Origin: Megachile rotundata
Lineage: Eukaryota; Arthropoda; Insecta; Hymenoptera; Megachilidae
NCBI RefSeq assembly: GCF_050947335.1
Contig: NC_134995.1
Location: 7,540,501 to 7,604,500 of the forward strand
Direction of reading: 5' to 3'
Length of the DNA: 64,000 bases
Within the stretch, counting starts at the first letter, position 1. Every line of letters begins with the position of its first letter. Position numbers and translations under genes: made by a program. The notes under the pieces were generated by a model. The model was given only the letters and a program-made list of their open reading frames with translations. It searched no databases and was not told the DNA's origin. Of this stretch, positions 1-12,130 are shown one piece after another.

Positions 1-119
1 TGAGATTCTTAAATGATTTTGCAAGTTTATCGATTTTGGGATATGATAATTTTCATATCTCCTAAATTTCAAAATCCATAAATCTGAAAATTCTCCAAAA
101 CTCAAGTTTTTAAATCCAT

Positions 120-600
120 AGATCTCAAATTCCACAAATCCTTAAGTTCCCAAATTCCCAAATCCCTAGATTCCACAAATCTTGGAATCTCCAAATTCAA
201 AAATTCCCTAGTTCCCAAATCTCCTAGTCCCCAAATTCCCTAGTCTCAAAATTCGCTAGTTCCAAAATTCCGAAGTTCCAAAATTCCTAAGACCCAAAAT
301 CCCCTAGTCCCAAAATTCCGAAGTTCCAAAATTCCCTAGTCCCGAAATTTCCTAGTTCCAAAATTCCTTAGTCCCAAAATTCCGAAGTTCCAAAATTCCC
401 TAGTCTCAAAATTTCCTAATTCCAAAATTCCCTAGTCCCAAAATTCCCTAATTCCAAAATTCCCTAATTCCAAAATTCCCTAGTCCCAAATTTCACAAGT
501 TCCAAAATTCCCTAGTTCAAAAAATCCCTAGTCCCAAAATTCACTAGTTCCAAAATTCCCTAGTACCAAAATTCCCAAAACCCCAAAATTCCCTAGTTTA
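120..600. repeat. Tandem array, 16-bp unit (two octamers)
   Basis: Degenerate head-to-tail copies of AAAATTCCCTAGTCCC and variants with CTAGTTCC. The period is 16 bp (2 x 8). It lies in a neuralized intron or 5' flank. The strand is strongly C-rich and G-poor. No coding content. Confidence 0.85.
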
Positions 601-629
601 AAAATTCCGCAGCCCCCAAATTTCCAAAT

Positions 630-870
630 CTATACATTCCCAAGTCTCCAATTCCAAAGTCCCCAAATTCCCAAAATCCCAATTAACCAAATCCACACAT
701 TTCCAAATTCCCAAATCACCAAATTAAAAATTTCCAATTCGCAAATCACCAAATTAAAAATTTCCAATTCCCAAATCACCAAATTAAAAATTTCCAATTC
801 CCAAGTCACCAAATTTAAAATTTCCAATTCCCAAATTACCAAATTAAAAATTTGCAATTCCCAAAATTCC
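630..870. repeat. Tandem array, ~30-bp unit
   Basis: About seven copies of a ~30-bp unit containing CAAATCACCAAATTAAAAAT followed by TTCCAATTCC. The reading frame on the - strand here (repeated NLVIWELEIF) is a translation of the repeat, not a gene. Confidence 0.85.
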
Positions 871-899
871 CAAATTTCCACCTCCTAAATTACAAATCT

Positions 900-2890
900 T
901 TATAAACGCACTAGTCCCCATTTTGCCTTAAATCCCAAAGAATGCGACTTTACCGGAAGTATCCAAAAGCGTGTGTAAATCCGTTCTCCTTTACCGCGCG
1001 AAAGGACGTACCGTAAAAATGTGCACGCGTACGCAATGCTGCCAACGGCACAAAGGAAGAAGAAAGACCGACAGAAGCCTACGAAAGTCAAAGAAGAGGA
1101 TCAACTTCGTTTCGCTTCCTGTTCGTTGGCCATTGTCGGTAGCGGTTTTCGGCACGCATCCGCTCGCGGAGAAAGCGTATCGCTTCGGGCCGATGCGCCT
1201 TCTGTCGAGGCCGCTTCCGCCAGCGAACGTGTGGTTTCCGGTGCGTGGCGCACGTATGTACGTTATCGACCGCGATACCAACTCGCCGTGTTCCTCTATC
1301 GATACTCAGTTGGAATTGGACTGTTGCTCGTGTCGGTTGTGTTTCTACGATCCCGCCTTTTTTCTTTGTTATTACATTCTTATACGAGTTTTATATCTTG
1401 GAGTTTAATTGTTCGATGTAATACCAAGGGCCAAGGTTTTTTTACCGTGGTACCAAGGTTTTTTACCGTGTTTGGTTATTTTATTTTTTTAGTTCGGTGG
1501 TATTATTGCGTTTGGTACCAATTTGAGGATTTTAATTGTGATTGGTGTTTCGGTATTTTATAAATTTTGAAGTTTATACATTTTTGGGTCTGTCAGAATT
1601 GATAGACGTTCTGACATATCCCTAGATTTCTGAATTCCCAGATTCCTAGATTTCTATCTATTTAAACCTTGATATCCTTACATCATCAGATCTTGACATA
1701 CCTAGATTCCTAAATCTCTTCTTCTCTAAACTAGTACAAAGTGAATAAGCACTCTTCTTTATCTCATAAAAAATCACAAAATTTCAATTTAACAAAAGAT
1801 TCAGTGAACAAGTGATAGTTCGAATTCGTGATTTGTCAAAAATTAACAAAGTGTCGCAGTAAAATTTTCTATGAATCACCGAAAATGGCGGCATTTCCAG
1901 TGACCGCCTGGGAATATCCTAGACGTGGCCTGGGAATATCCTGGCAGTGTTCCCGCATTCCAGATCGACGAGTCGAAGTTATGAAATACCGAAGTGGAAA
2001 CGCTCGAGCTGCCACGAGAGGTGGTTTTGCATTTCAGTTTCTCGATCGAATTCCATCTTTCGTCTTGCTCCGTCCAATCGCGCGCACCTCCTTCGCCTAT
2101 CTTTTGTTTCGCTCGAAGAACCACGATACGCGCCGACGAAAAGTACATTTTCTTTTCATAATTCGGTCCCTTCGGGTTTACGGTGAAAGTCGGTGCTTTA
2201 ATTGTATATTTCCGGGGAAAATTGCGTAATTTGATTTAAACGATGCCTTCTGAACCGATTGACCTGGGTTCCTTTCGGTTCTTGGAATTAGACCGTGGAT
2301 CTCCTTGAAACGAAACTCCTTTCTTTTTTCGTGGTTCCATTCGAGATTTTCGAGATACCATGACGCTGCTGTTTGAGGAAAGATTGAGTCCTAATGAGAT
2401 TCAAGGATTTTATATGCATTTATTTGTTGCTGGACTTTTGGCTGATATATTTACGGGATGAGGAAATAAGCGAATGATATTTTAGTTAGATTTTAATTTT
2501 ATAGCTTTAAGGAAGTTTAATACGACTTTTCATGCTAATGAATTTAAATTTTATGCTGGAGAAATTATACTTTATTGAAATAAATACTGGGTACCTACAT
2601 TTGTAATTAATTCATTAATACTGTCATCGCAGAACATAAGGTGTTATTAATGTTGTATTGATTAAACACAGGATACCTGATGCATCTGTAATTAATTAAT
2701 TAATTTATAACTGTAATCGTAGAACATACACTTATTTATGTTGTACTGATTAAATATAAGATACCTGCTTAATGTATAATTGTGTTGACGAAACATATGG
2801 CTCTTTCTTCTCGCATTCAATTTTAATTTTCCTCTCTTAAGAAGCTATTACTCAAAAATAAATAAAACAGAAAAATTCATCAAAAAATTA
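900..2890. other. Unique sequence, no recognised gene; two GC-richer islands
   Basis: A GC-rich island at about 930-1340 and another at 1880-2230 interrupt otherwise AT-rich DNA. Overlapping ORFs on both strands in each island show no similarity I recognise. An alternative first exon or promoter of neuralized is possible from the position, but nothing in the sequence proves it. Positions 2230-2890 show nothing beyond AT-rich DNA. Confidence 0.35.
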
Positions 2891-2920
2891 ATTTGAACGT
2901 TTTAAATTTTGTTGTTGCAG

Positions 2921-3087
2921 CACCCAGATCATCCAGTGCAGGCACAAACAATCTCCCACCATTAACATTTCACCAGGTTCATGGTGAAAATATCAGACTT
3001 TGCAATGGCGGGACCATCGCCAGAAGATACGAGAGCTTCTGCAGGGGTATCACGTTCAGTGCCAGGCCTGTACGAGTCGGTGAAAAG
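2921..3087 (+). CDS. neur: neuralized, internal coding exon: start of NHR1
   Basis: Part of the E3 ubiquitin ligase Neuralized, which ubiquitinates Delta/Serrate at the plasma membrane and endosomes to drive ligand endocytosis in Notch signalling. The exon follows a pyrimidine-rich tract ending TTGTTGCAG and ends before GTAAAT-type donor sequence (AAG|GTAAAT). It begins with two bases completing a split codon, then 55 codons. The peptide carries NNLPPLTFHQVHGENIRL and ITFSARPVRVGEK, the opening strands of the first neuralized homology repeat (NHR). The motif order NNLPPL, VHG-NI, ARR-ESFCR, ITFSARPV matches my memory of Drosophila Neur closely. The upstream exon, which must end with one base of the split codon and encode the N-terminus, was not found in positions 1-2920 and is inferred to lie outside the window. 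Confidence 0.93.
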
Positions 3088-3159
3088 GTAAATTAATTAA
3101 TTAACACGTTCGCTATCAAACACTCGTTTGACACCTTCATGCTGTACCTGTCACATCTT

Positions 3160-4345
3160 AAATCCCTAGATTTCCAAATTTTGAGATTCGAATATTTAGA
3201 CTTGCAAATATCTAGACTTTCAAATCCCTAGATTTTGAAATTTCTAGACAGAAATCCCTACAATTAAAAATCACTAGATCCCCAATTCCCTAGATTCACA
3301 AATCATTCGATTAAAAAGTTCCTAGATAAAAATCCTTTATTCGTAATTCCATAAATTCCCTAGAGTTCCAAATTCTTAACTCTCGAGATTTCCAAGTTTC
3401 TAGATTTAAAAATCCCTAGATTCGTAAGTCCCTAGATTCCAAAGTTCCTAGGCTCTCAAATCCCTAGATTTAAAAATCCCTAGATTCGTGATTTCCTAGA
3501 TTCCCAATTTCCAAGGTTTTCAAATCCCTAGATTCCCAAATTCCAACGTTCTCAAATCCCTAGATTCCCTAATCTCTAGATTTAAAAATACCTAAATTGA
3601 AATTCCCTAGATTCCCAAATTCCAAGTTTCTCAAATCCCTAGATTCCCAAATTCCAAGTTTCTCAAATCCCTACATTCCCAAATTTCAAGTTTCTCAAAT
3701 CTCTAGATTCCCAAATTTCAAGGTTTTCAAATCCCTAGATATCCAAATTCCAAGATTCTCAAATCTCCAGATTCCCAAATTCCAAGTTTCTCAAATCCCT
3801 AGATTCCCAAATTCCAAGTTTCTCAAATCCCTACATTCCCAAATTCCAAGTTTCTCAAATCTCTAGATTCCCAAATTCCAAGATTCTCAAATCCCCAGAT
3901 TCCCTAATCTCTACATTTAAAAATACCTAAATTGAAATTCCCTAGATTCCCAAATTCCAAGTTTCTCAAATTCCTAGATTCCTAAATTTCAAGGTTTTCA
4001 AATCCCTAGATACCCAAATTCCAAGATTCTCAAATCTCTAGATTCCCAAATTCCAAGATTCTCAAATCCCCAGATTCCCTAATCTCTACATTTAAAAATA
4101 CCTAGATTGAAATTCCCTAGATTCCCAAATTCCAAGTTTTTCAAATTCCTAGATTCCTAAATTTCAAGGTTTTCAAATCCCTAGATACCCAAATTCCAAG
4201 ATTCTCAAATCTCTAGATTCCCAAATTCCAAGATTCTCAAATCCCCAGATTCCCTAATCTCTACATTTAAAAATACCTAGATTGAAATTCCCTAGATTCC
4301 CAAATTCCAAGTTTTTCAAATTCCTAAACCCCGAAATTCCTAGAT
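3160..4345. repeat. Tandem array, 32-bp unit with 175-bp higher-order copies
   Basis: The core unit is four octamers (CTAGATTC, CCAAATTC, CAAGTTTC, TCAAATCC), repeated with drift. From 3893 a longer block recurs at 4068 and 4243, exactly 175 bp apart, marked by CCCCAGATTCCCTAATCTC. It lies in the neuralized intron, starting about 75 bp after the donor. Confidence 0.9.
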
Positions 4346-5675
4346 TTCCAAATCCCCATATCTCTATGTTAGATATCTATATGATACGACTTATCCCTAG
4401 ATCCTTAAATCCCTATATCCCCATATCGTCAGTTCTTCAGATTCGCATATCCACAACTTCTAAAATCCCCAATATCAGGGAATTCTATATTCATCTCCAG
4501 ACATTCGAGCACTCAAAAATTCCTATAAGCGAATGGGATGTCTGGTACGTCGTCTGTTGCGATAGTTTCCCTAGGGAAGGCTGTTTACCGTAGAAAGGAG
4601 AGCAACACGAACACGCATTCTGTTCGTTGTAAATATGGACGATTCCCGTGCTTGATGATTGGAGAACGCTAAACCGTCTGCCCACGTGAAATAGCTGGGC
4701 CTCTTCAGGGTCGTTGGAGAACCCGGCTAGAGAGCTCGATAGACGCGGAAAATGCAAATGACGATCCGTCAAGCGGAACAACAGTCACCCGATTCTCACA
4801 ATTAACCGCCGTTCTGCCGTATACGATTTACGGGTCGACGAGGAAAACACTCGACGGGAAAACGGGGCTTTTTTCCTACGCTTCGAACGGGAAAGAAAAA
4901 ATACGATTAATTATCTTTCCGACGAGAACCTGTCGCGAATGCGCGCGTTTCCCTGAACGGTGTCTATGTGTGGCCATTTTGTTTGATTTGGAGATTGAAC
5001 TCTTTTGTCGATATACTTGGGAAAATGGAAAAGTGCTTGCTATTTGTAATAGCCTTTGTGATGGGATTTTTGTTATAATGATTTGGAAAAAGAGTAAAAC
5101 CAATCATTGAGTTTATGGATTTAATTAGTATTTGATGAAGGTGAATTTTGTTTGAATTGTAATTTTTTGAGTTTTAATAGGTCGATGAATTTTGAAAACC
5201 ACACAAGTTATTAAGGTTCTTTTATGACATTTTTTAATTCTTTTTTTTAAATACAATTTTACAGTGTAATTTTTATTACATATAATTAATGATATTTGAA
5301 ATGTTTGAAATACAATGATAAATTAATTCATAAGGTTTAAAGCGTAGGATTCACGAGGTCGTTAACGGAGTAAAATCTTGAAGAATTAGTCAATTTATTT
5401 CGTATAAACTTCAGCTAACAAACTTCAGATAACACACTCATTTAATACTCGTTTATCGATCACGACTGAATATAAATTGGTAATACTCAGTCTCTTAATA
5501 AATTTCACTCGAGATTCGAAAGTTGCGTAGGTGTTGATAATTATGACTTCAAAACATACATCCGTTCTTTTCTCTATAAAGCGACGATTCGTAGATATTT
5601 TAAGGCTTTGATTGTAAGTTTGTAAGTCGTTAAGAACGTTTGTGCGGAAATTTACAAATTATTCAATTTTTGTAT
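4346..5675. other. Unique intronic DNA of neuralized, nothing recognised
   Basis: Moderately GC-rich at 4500-4990, then AT-rich. No ORF with recognisable similarity, RNA gene or transposon end was seen. Confidence 0.4.
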
Positions 5676-5679
5676 AAAT

Positions 5680-6075
5680 TTACAGAATAACTCAGAAAAT
5701 TTCTTCGTGAATTTTAAGAAATAATTCACGAAATTTTTATGTGAACTTTAAGAAATAATTCAAGAAATTTTTATGTGAACTTTGCAAAGAATTGAAGAAA
5801 TTTTTGTGTGAATTTTGCAAATAACTCAAAAAATTTTTATTCGAACTTTGCAAAGAATTCAAAAAATTTCTTTGTGAACTTTAAGAAATAATTCGAAAAA
5901 TTTTCACGTGAACTTTGCAAATAATTCAAGCAATAAATAATTTGCAAATAATTCCACAAAGTTTCTGTACAAATTTACAAATAATATTCTGATGAAAATT
6001 TACAAATAATCCAAGAAATGCCCGTAATTAACAAATAATCAGATTCGTAAATTTACAAATAATCCTTGCACGAGT
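5680..6075. repeat. Tandem array, 33-34-bp unit
   Basis: About ten degenerate copies of a unit containing AAATTTTTATGTGAACTTTG plus CAAATAATTCAAG. Successive copies start at 5731, 5765 and 5798. Non-coding, in the neuralized intron. Confidence 0.8.
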
Positions 6076-6528
6076 TAATAAATAATTAAATTTCTATCTT
6101 TGATTCTTTAAGGAGATATTCAGGATAAGAATACAGGTAAAAGAAGTCGGGATTTCGTAATCGTTCCTCCCGTTAACTATCGTCTTTGAGATTTTTGTCA
6201 CGTTCAATTTCGTGACGTAACGTGGCCGAACTTGGTAGCGAACTCGGTTTTTCAAGTCTCATCGAATCGACTAAATATCGCGATTAATCCTTCGTTATTT
6301 ATTTTACAATCTCTTCTACAATGTTCAATAGTCAAGGTCACAATAACAAAACCCATAATATTCATCATTTCTTTGTCATATTTTATTCTTTGTTAAATTT
6401 CTGATTCAATCAACATGAAAATTCTACAAATTCTGACTCACAAAGTTGTATTCAAAATTTGTGTTTAACTTGTAAAAATTTTCATTTTAATTTTTACTTA
6501 TTTGTTTCATACTTCATCTTATTATAAA

Positions 6529-6640
6529 TACATCACATTTCTAATACATAAATAAATTTATAATAAATAGATTTATGTATAAATACATCACATTTCTAAT
6601 ACATAAATAAATTTATAATAAATAGATTTATTAAAGATTG
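6529..6640. repeat. 55-bp tandem duplication
   Basis: The block starting TACATCACATTTCTAATAC at 6529 is repeated almost unchanged at 6584. The sequence from 6641 to 7490 is AT-rich and unremarkable. Confidence 0.9.
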
Positions 6641-7499
6641 TTAAGTTTAACAATGTTCTTTATGAAAGATTGTTAATTTGTGACACAAGTAGATTATAGA
6701 AATTGTTAAACTTTATTTTTGAAATAAACAAAAATGTAAAATTGTAGGGACATTTTTTTTATATGTGTTGTTAATGAATATTGACAGTTTCATGTAGTTT
6801 AGTTTCCTCGATAGCCAGCTCATATAATATTCAAAAGGATTGCAAATTGCTGTTACTTAATCGCGTTTTGTTCGGAGAGTGTAGCATAGACTCTGACAAG
6901 GTTAAACAGGAGAAAATGTGTATTGAGTGTTTTGCAACACCTGTGACAAAGGTAACAAATTTATTCTCAAGTCGACAGTAAAGAACGATGTTTCTCACAG
7001 AAATCGACATAAAAAATCAATTGAAATGCTGACAAAAAATAGGTGTTGATAAAATCATATAAATAAATCATCAGTAGCAAAAAATGATATTACTACCAAA
7101 TAGAATTAATTGAAATGTAAAGAATCAAAAAGCAATATAAAATTTAACTATTGATAATAAATAAACACCTTGACAAAATCATATTGAATTGAATTAGTAA
7201 TAATGAAGAACTTTAAGTACATTTTTAAAGAAAGTACAATAAATTTAAAATCCATGTCATCGGAATCCTAAAAACTCATGGTTTCCGATACTCAGGTAGT
7301 TATGGCCTACTAAAATAATTCCGATGGTCAATTAATTTGTGGGTCACAAACCTTTTTATGAAAGAGATAATACAGTGTTTTGGGTCCTTTATGAACTCTT
7401 TAATAGATTGTCAAGTTTTTAATTAATATTAATTTTTGACTCTTAATTGTTCATTTGTTTAATTAATTCGGAAGGTACAGGAATTAAACAATTTTAGGG

Positions 7500-8480
7500 T
7501 AGTTCAAAAATTTTGAGATCTCAAGGTTACAGTGTGAAGTCCCAAAATATCAAAGATTGGAAGTTGCAAGGCACAAAGATATAAAAATTCCTAAATTGTC
7601 AAGTCCAGAAATGCTAACCTAACCTAACATCCTAGGACTGCAAGGTCCTGAAAGTCTTGAGTCGCAAAGTTTCCAAATTGCTAGGTCTCAAAATACCAAA
7701 ATTATAATGTATCAAAATCCCAAAATTACATGATCCTTAAATGCCAACATCAAGGTTGCCATATTGCCAAGATTGCAAGTTCCCCAACTTCCACAATTTG
7801 CAAAGTTCCAAAACTCTTAAGTTACAATCTCCCAAAATTGCCAACATCATAGGGTTGCAAGGTCCTAAAATTCCAAAACACCCAAAGTCCCAAAGTTCCA
7901 AAGTTTTTAGGTCCCAAAGTCCCAAAATTGCAATGTCCCAAACTCCCAAAAGTCCCAAAGGTGCAAGGTTCCAAACTCCAGAAAATCCATGCACCCAAGA
8001 TCTCCCAAAGTCCCAAAGTTTTGAGGTCCCAAAGTCACAAAATTGCAATGTCCCAAACTTCCAAAAGTCCCAAAGGTGCAAGGTTCCAAACTTCAGAAAA
8101 TCCATGCACCCAAGATCTCCCAAAGTCCCAAAGGTGCAAGGTCTCAAACTCCAGAAAATCCATGCACCCAAGATCCCCCAAAGTCCCAAAGTTCCAAAGC
8201 TTGCAGATCCCAAAGTCACAAAATTGCAATGTCCAAACTTCCAAAAGTCCCAAAGATGCAAGATCCCAAACTCCCAAAAATCCCAAAGATGCAAGATCCC
8301 AAATTCCAAAAAATCCATGCACTCAAGATCCCCCAAAGTCCCAAAGTTCCAAAGCTTGCAGATCCCAAAGTCACAAAATTGCAATGTTCAAACTCCCAAA
8401 AGTCCCAAAGATGCAAGGTCCCAAACTCTCAAAAAGTCCCAAAGATGCAAGATCAAAACCTAGAAAATCCATGCACCCAA
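7500..8480. repeat. Tandem array, octamer CCCAAAGT family
   Basis: Built from 8-bp words (CCCAAAGT, TCCAAAGT, GGTGCAAG, GAAAATCC). Longer blocks of ~100-190 bp recur, marked by ATCCATGCACCCAAGATC. It is open in several frames on both strands because three octamers make 24 nt; the deduced PKSQ/HLWDFW peptides are artefacts of the repeat. The array ends about 165 bp before a neuralized exon. Confidence 0.88.
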
Positions 8481-8647
8481 GATCCCACACTCACCTCCTT
8501 ATCCCACTCATCCCCAGAATTCCAAAATGTCCTCTCAAAGCCTCGAAATTAAGTCCACAAATCACCCACCAGTCCAAAAGCACACACACAATTCGAATCA
8601 CATACCAAAAGCAACGAAACTAACAAACCTCTTCCACATCGTTTCAG

Positions 8648-9216
8648 GTATGCGTCAAGTTCCTCGAGATCTCCAACAACTGGAGCGGCGTGATACGCTT
8701 CGGTTTCACCAGCAACGACCCGATCAACCTCCGCAACGGTTTGCCAAGGTATGCCTGTCCGGATCTGACGAACAAACCCGGTTACTGGGCGAAGGCCATG
8801 GCCGAGAGGCTCGCCGAAAGGGACACGGTGCTCTTCTACTATGTCACCTCGGCGGGCGACGTTCATTTCGGTGTGAACGGCGAGGAAAAAGGCGTATTCT
8901 TCAGCGGCGTCGAAACCCGTGGCCCTTTGTGGGCTATCATCGACGTGTACGGTAACAGCACCGCGATCGAGTTCGTCGATCCCAACAGGCAACACTTCAA
9001 CAACATCAGGAGAGGCGCCGAGCATAGCAACGAGGACAATGCACAACACAGCAGGCACTCGGCCATGGACGATGCGAGCAACGCGAGCAGGGACGTCGAA
9101 AGGATCATCGTTCCGTCCATGCAGAGCATGTCGATCCATCATGAGCCTGACGTAGAGCTGCCTGGACTCAGGTTTCAGCCTGCCGGTGTCATCTTCACGC
9201 CGTTACCCTTTCATCC
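8648..9216 (+). CDS. neur: neuralized, internal coding exon: rest of NHR1 and linker
   Basis: Continues the previous neuralized exon in phase 0 (VGEK joined to VCVKFLEISNNWSG) after the acceptor TCGTTTCAG. It runs 189 codons plus two bases to a GTGAGT donor. The first ~110 residues complete NHR1: WSGVIRFGFTSNDP, YACPDLTNKPGYWAKA, a YYVTSAGDVHFGVNGEEKG strand pair, and LWAIIDVYGN. In this family the NHR binds the ligand tail and phosphoinositides. About 80 polar residues follow (His/Asn/Ser/Asp-rich), ending in LPGLRFQPAGVIFTPLPFHP, which leads into NHR2. The exon is far more GC-rich than its repeat-filled surroundings; an octamer array ends about 165 bp upstream of the acceptor. In-frame read-through past the donor hits TGA at 9218, so splicing is required. 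Confidence 0.94.
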
Positions 9217-9339
9217 GTGAGTGTCCGGATTGATCTTTTGTCTCGTAATCCTTCGATGTAGACTGCAGTGTACTGTGCTTTCGAAATTACCGGACATGGC
9301 GTTTTCACTTTAAAGTTTATGTTAGGTTAATTATGTAGG

Positions 9340-9900
9340 TATCCTACATTTAGGTAGAATACATCAAGGTTGATTTCATTTAGGTGTGAGCTATCCTTGG
9401 TTCATTTAGATAGGATACATCAAGGTTGATTTCATTTAGGTGTGAACTATCTTTGGTTCATTTAGATAGAATACATCAAGGTTGATTTCATTTAAATGTG
9501 AGCTATCTTTGGTTCATTTAAGATATATCTAGGTAAGATTCATTTGACTTGGGTCCATTTAGGGACCTAGTAGGTTGGGTTTAATATAAGTTAGATACAT
9601 TTGGGTTAAGAGTTTTTGAATAGTTTTAGTTGGTTCCACATTACATCCATATGATTTGGATTCATCCAGATTTAATTCATTTAGGATAAGATCATTTGGG
9701 ACTATCTAGATTAGGACCATGTAGGCATGGTCCATCTAGGTGAGTCTATGTTTGCATCTACTTAGAGGTCATCTTGTTTGGGTTCCTTTAGGTGGAGATT
9801 GGATCTATCAAGATTTGGTTGCGTCGAGATTGGACCTAGTAGGATTAGATCCATCAAGGTTAAGTTCATCAAGATTTGCATCTAGGTTGGAAATTTAACA
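9340..9900. repeat. 56-bp tandem repeat grading into degenerate copies
   Basis: The unit starting CATTTAGGTGTGAGCTATC recurs at 56-bp spacing (7 x 8) about three times, then decays into scattered CATTTAGG / ATCAAGGTT words. It lies in the last neuralized intron in this window. The sequence from 9900 to 11000 holds nothing recognised. Confidence 0.75.
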
Positions 9901-11016
9901 AGATTTGAAAATTTGGAAACTATCAAAATCCGAAGGCTTGGAAATGTGAAAAATATTAAGGACCTGAAGATTTCAAAATTTATGAAGAATTTGGATTTGT
10001 GACCGTTTGTATTGGGTTAGGTTAGTTGCATAGGGCGACTAAGTTCCTAGATATCATCTTAAGTCTATTTAGGTTCTTCTGACACTTCTACGTTCTCAAG
10101 TTCGTTTCATGTTCATCATGATTTCTCTCTAGATTCTTCATAAATAGGTTTTTCTCTCTGGTTCTTCATAAATTCTTCATAAATACTGTACTTCCCCTGA
10201 GTCTGTTTCCCTAAAATCAATTAGTCATACATTTTTTTATTAACTTTGTATCTTGAGGAAAAAGATGGATATCCGTAACATGATGCGTCAATATCCAATG
10301 ACTCAGTGTTAACAAAAAAATTCGATAAAATGTCAATGTATGCATAAGCGTCGTCATTTTTCCTCCTTCGATAAATATCCATTAAGAGTTTACTTATCAA
10401 ACAAAAAGTCCGTAATATTTCAAACAAAAGTTTGGAAGAAGTTCTGTATTTCTGTGTATTGTATCGAAAACCTTTCTTTATTCGCATCATAGAAAGTATG
10501 TTTGTTCAGAGAATGTACAGTATTGAAATGGAAGGTCTTGCTATCGATTCGTTTGTTGCCACGGTGTACAGTTAGGATCGTCTTCCGGTGGTATTTGTTC
10601 CCTAACTCGTGTCGATTTCCATCACGCGTCAAGTTCGTTCTGTGTGGCCTTGCTGGGATTGAATACTAATGAGGTTGCTTTAGTCTGTTCGCCATATCTC
10701 AAGTCGAAATCATCCACAATTCGCCTCTTATTTGTACAACCAATTGTTCCATTTCGCGTGCATTTCAATTATCAAATCAACACTACAATCTTAGATCATA
10801 TTTTTAATTCACATATCAGTTAATATTCTCAGACCCAGTCATGTAATATTACACACGTTACAGTTTGCTTCCTGTTAGAAAGCATATTTTAATATTTACA
10901 GTTTTTAATCATATAATACGTCCAGACCCAACCACGTAATATTACACATATCAGAGCTTGCTTTAATCAGTTCCCGGTACAATTTAGTAACAGTACCTTT
11001 TTCTTGCATGTTGCAG

Positions 11017-12130
11017 GACTCGAGGCCGGAACATCCGCTTCAGCAATCAGCAGTGCGTGGCAACTCGGACGGACACGGAATTCTGTCACGGTTACGCGTT
11101 CACGAGTAGACCATTGCTGCTGGGTGAACGTTTGGTGGTTCAAATCCTGGCTACGGAGCCAATGTACGTGGGCGCCCTCGCCCTGGGTCTGACATCCTGC
11201 GACCCAGCACGACTGACCGCCGAGGACCTGCCAGATGACAGCGACCTCCTTCTGGACCGACCTGAATACTGGGTAGTCTCGAAAGACGTGGCTTCCAGCC
11301 CTCAACCCGGCGACGAGATAGCCTTCACGGTGACGCACTTCGGTGAAGTTCAAATGAGCAAAAACGGCGGACCACCCAGCGTGGCGATGCACGTGGACCA
11401 AAGTCTTCAGTTGTGGGCGTTCTTCGACGTGTACGGTAGCACGCAGCGTGTGAGGATGCTGGCGGAGAGGCCTACGTCGCCGCCCAGACAACGGCAGAGC
11501 AACCCGTCGCCGGTGACCATGCTGCAGCAGAAGCAACAACAGAAGCAGCAGCAACAGCACTCGAATCATAGCAACGCGGCCACGGAGTTATCCAGATTCT
11601 CGGAGGTGGTGCAGTTCAAGCCTGCCGTAGGCGGCGGCACGGTGCTCGTGGTGAACCTGCCTCCACAGACAGGCTACGTACCACCCTCTGCGTCCACACC
11701 TCAGCCCACGTACGCCTCCTCGGGTGTGCACAGGAACTCGCACGTCCACATGCCAGCGGCAGCTGCAGCAGCTTCCACGTCGCACCCCAGCTCGTCCAGG
11801 CAATCCTCGCCACCGTTGACCGGCACCATGGCCAGCACGGGATCCTCCACGTACGTCGAGCCTGTCAACTACCAGAGTCTGGATGGCACCCTCACGTCCC
11901 AGGCTTCGTCTCACCTGCAGCAGTGGAGCGAGGGACTGCAACCCACACCCGGGCAACCCAACGAGTGCTCCGTCTGCTACGAGAGGAGCATCGACAGCGT
12001 GCTGTACATGTGCGGCCACATGTGCATGTGCTACTCATGCGCCATACAACAGTGGTGCGGCAAAGGTGGCGGCCATTGTCCTCTCTGTCGGGCCACCATC
12101 AGAGACGTGATCCGCATCTACAGATCCTGA
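11017..12130 (+). CDS. neur: neuralized, last coding exon: NHR2 and RING finger
   Basis: Acceptor TTGCATGTTGCAG at 11004-11016. The exon starts with one base completing Pro, so FHP continues into TRGRNIRFSNQQCVATRTD. NHR2 spans roughly the first 155 residues, with FCHGYAFTSRPLLLGERL, MYVGALALGLTSCDPA, DRPEYWVVSKDV and SLQLWAFFDVYGSTQ. A low-complexity linker follows, with a Gln-rich run near 11525-11560, an Ala run near 11757-11775, many Ser/Pro, and the conserved island GGGTVLVVNLPP also found in Drosophila Neur. The C-terminus is a C3HC4-type RING: CSVC, YMCGHMCMCYSC, then CPLC about 15 residues on, ending IRDVIRIYRS before TGA at 12128. This RING recruits E2 and is the catalytic part of the ligase. 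With the two upstream exons the window shows 615 residues of the protein. Confidence 0.96.

Noticed and set aside
971..1563. Overlapping ORFs in the GC-rich island at 930-1560
   Set aside because: ORFs are open on both strands, as expected of GC-rich DNA, with no recognisable motif and no splice signals tying them to neuralized.
3160..4345. CRISPR-like regular repeats of ~32 bp
   Set aside because: No unique spacers: the units are contiguous and degenerate, in an insect intron.
7737..8623. Several ORFs of 60-240 codons on both strands (PKSQ and HLWDFW repeats)
   Set aside because: Products of the CCCAAAGT octamer array in a neuralized intron.
10967..12019. Antisense ORFs over the last neuralized exon
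   Set aside because: Shadows of the high-GC coding exon; their peptides (Leu run, Arg/His-rich) mirror the sense codons.
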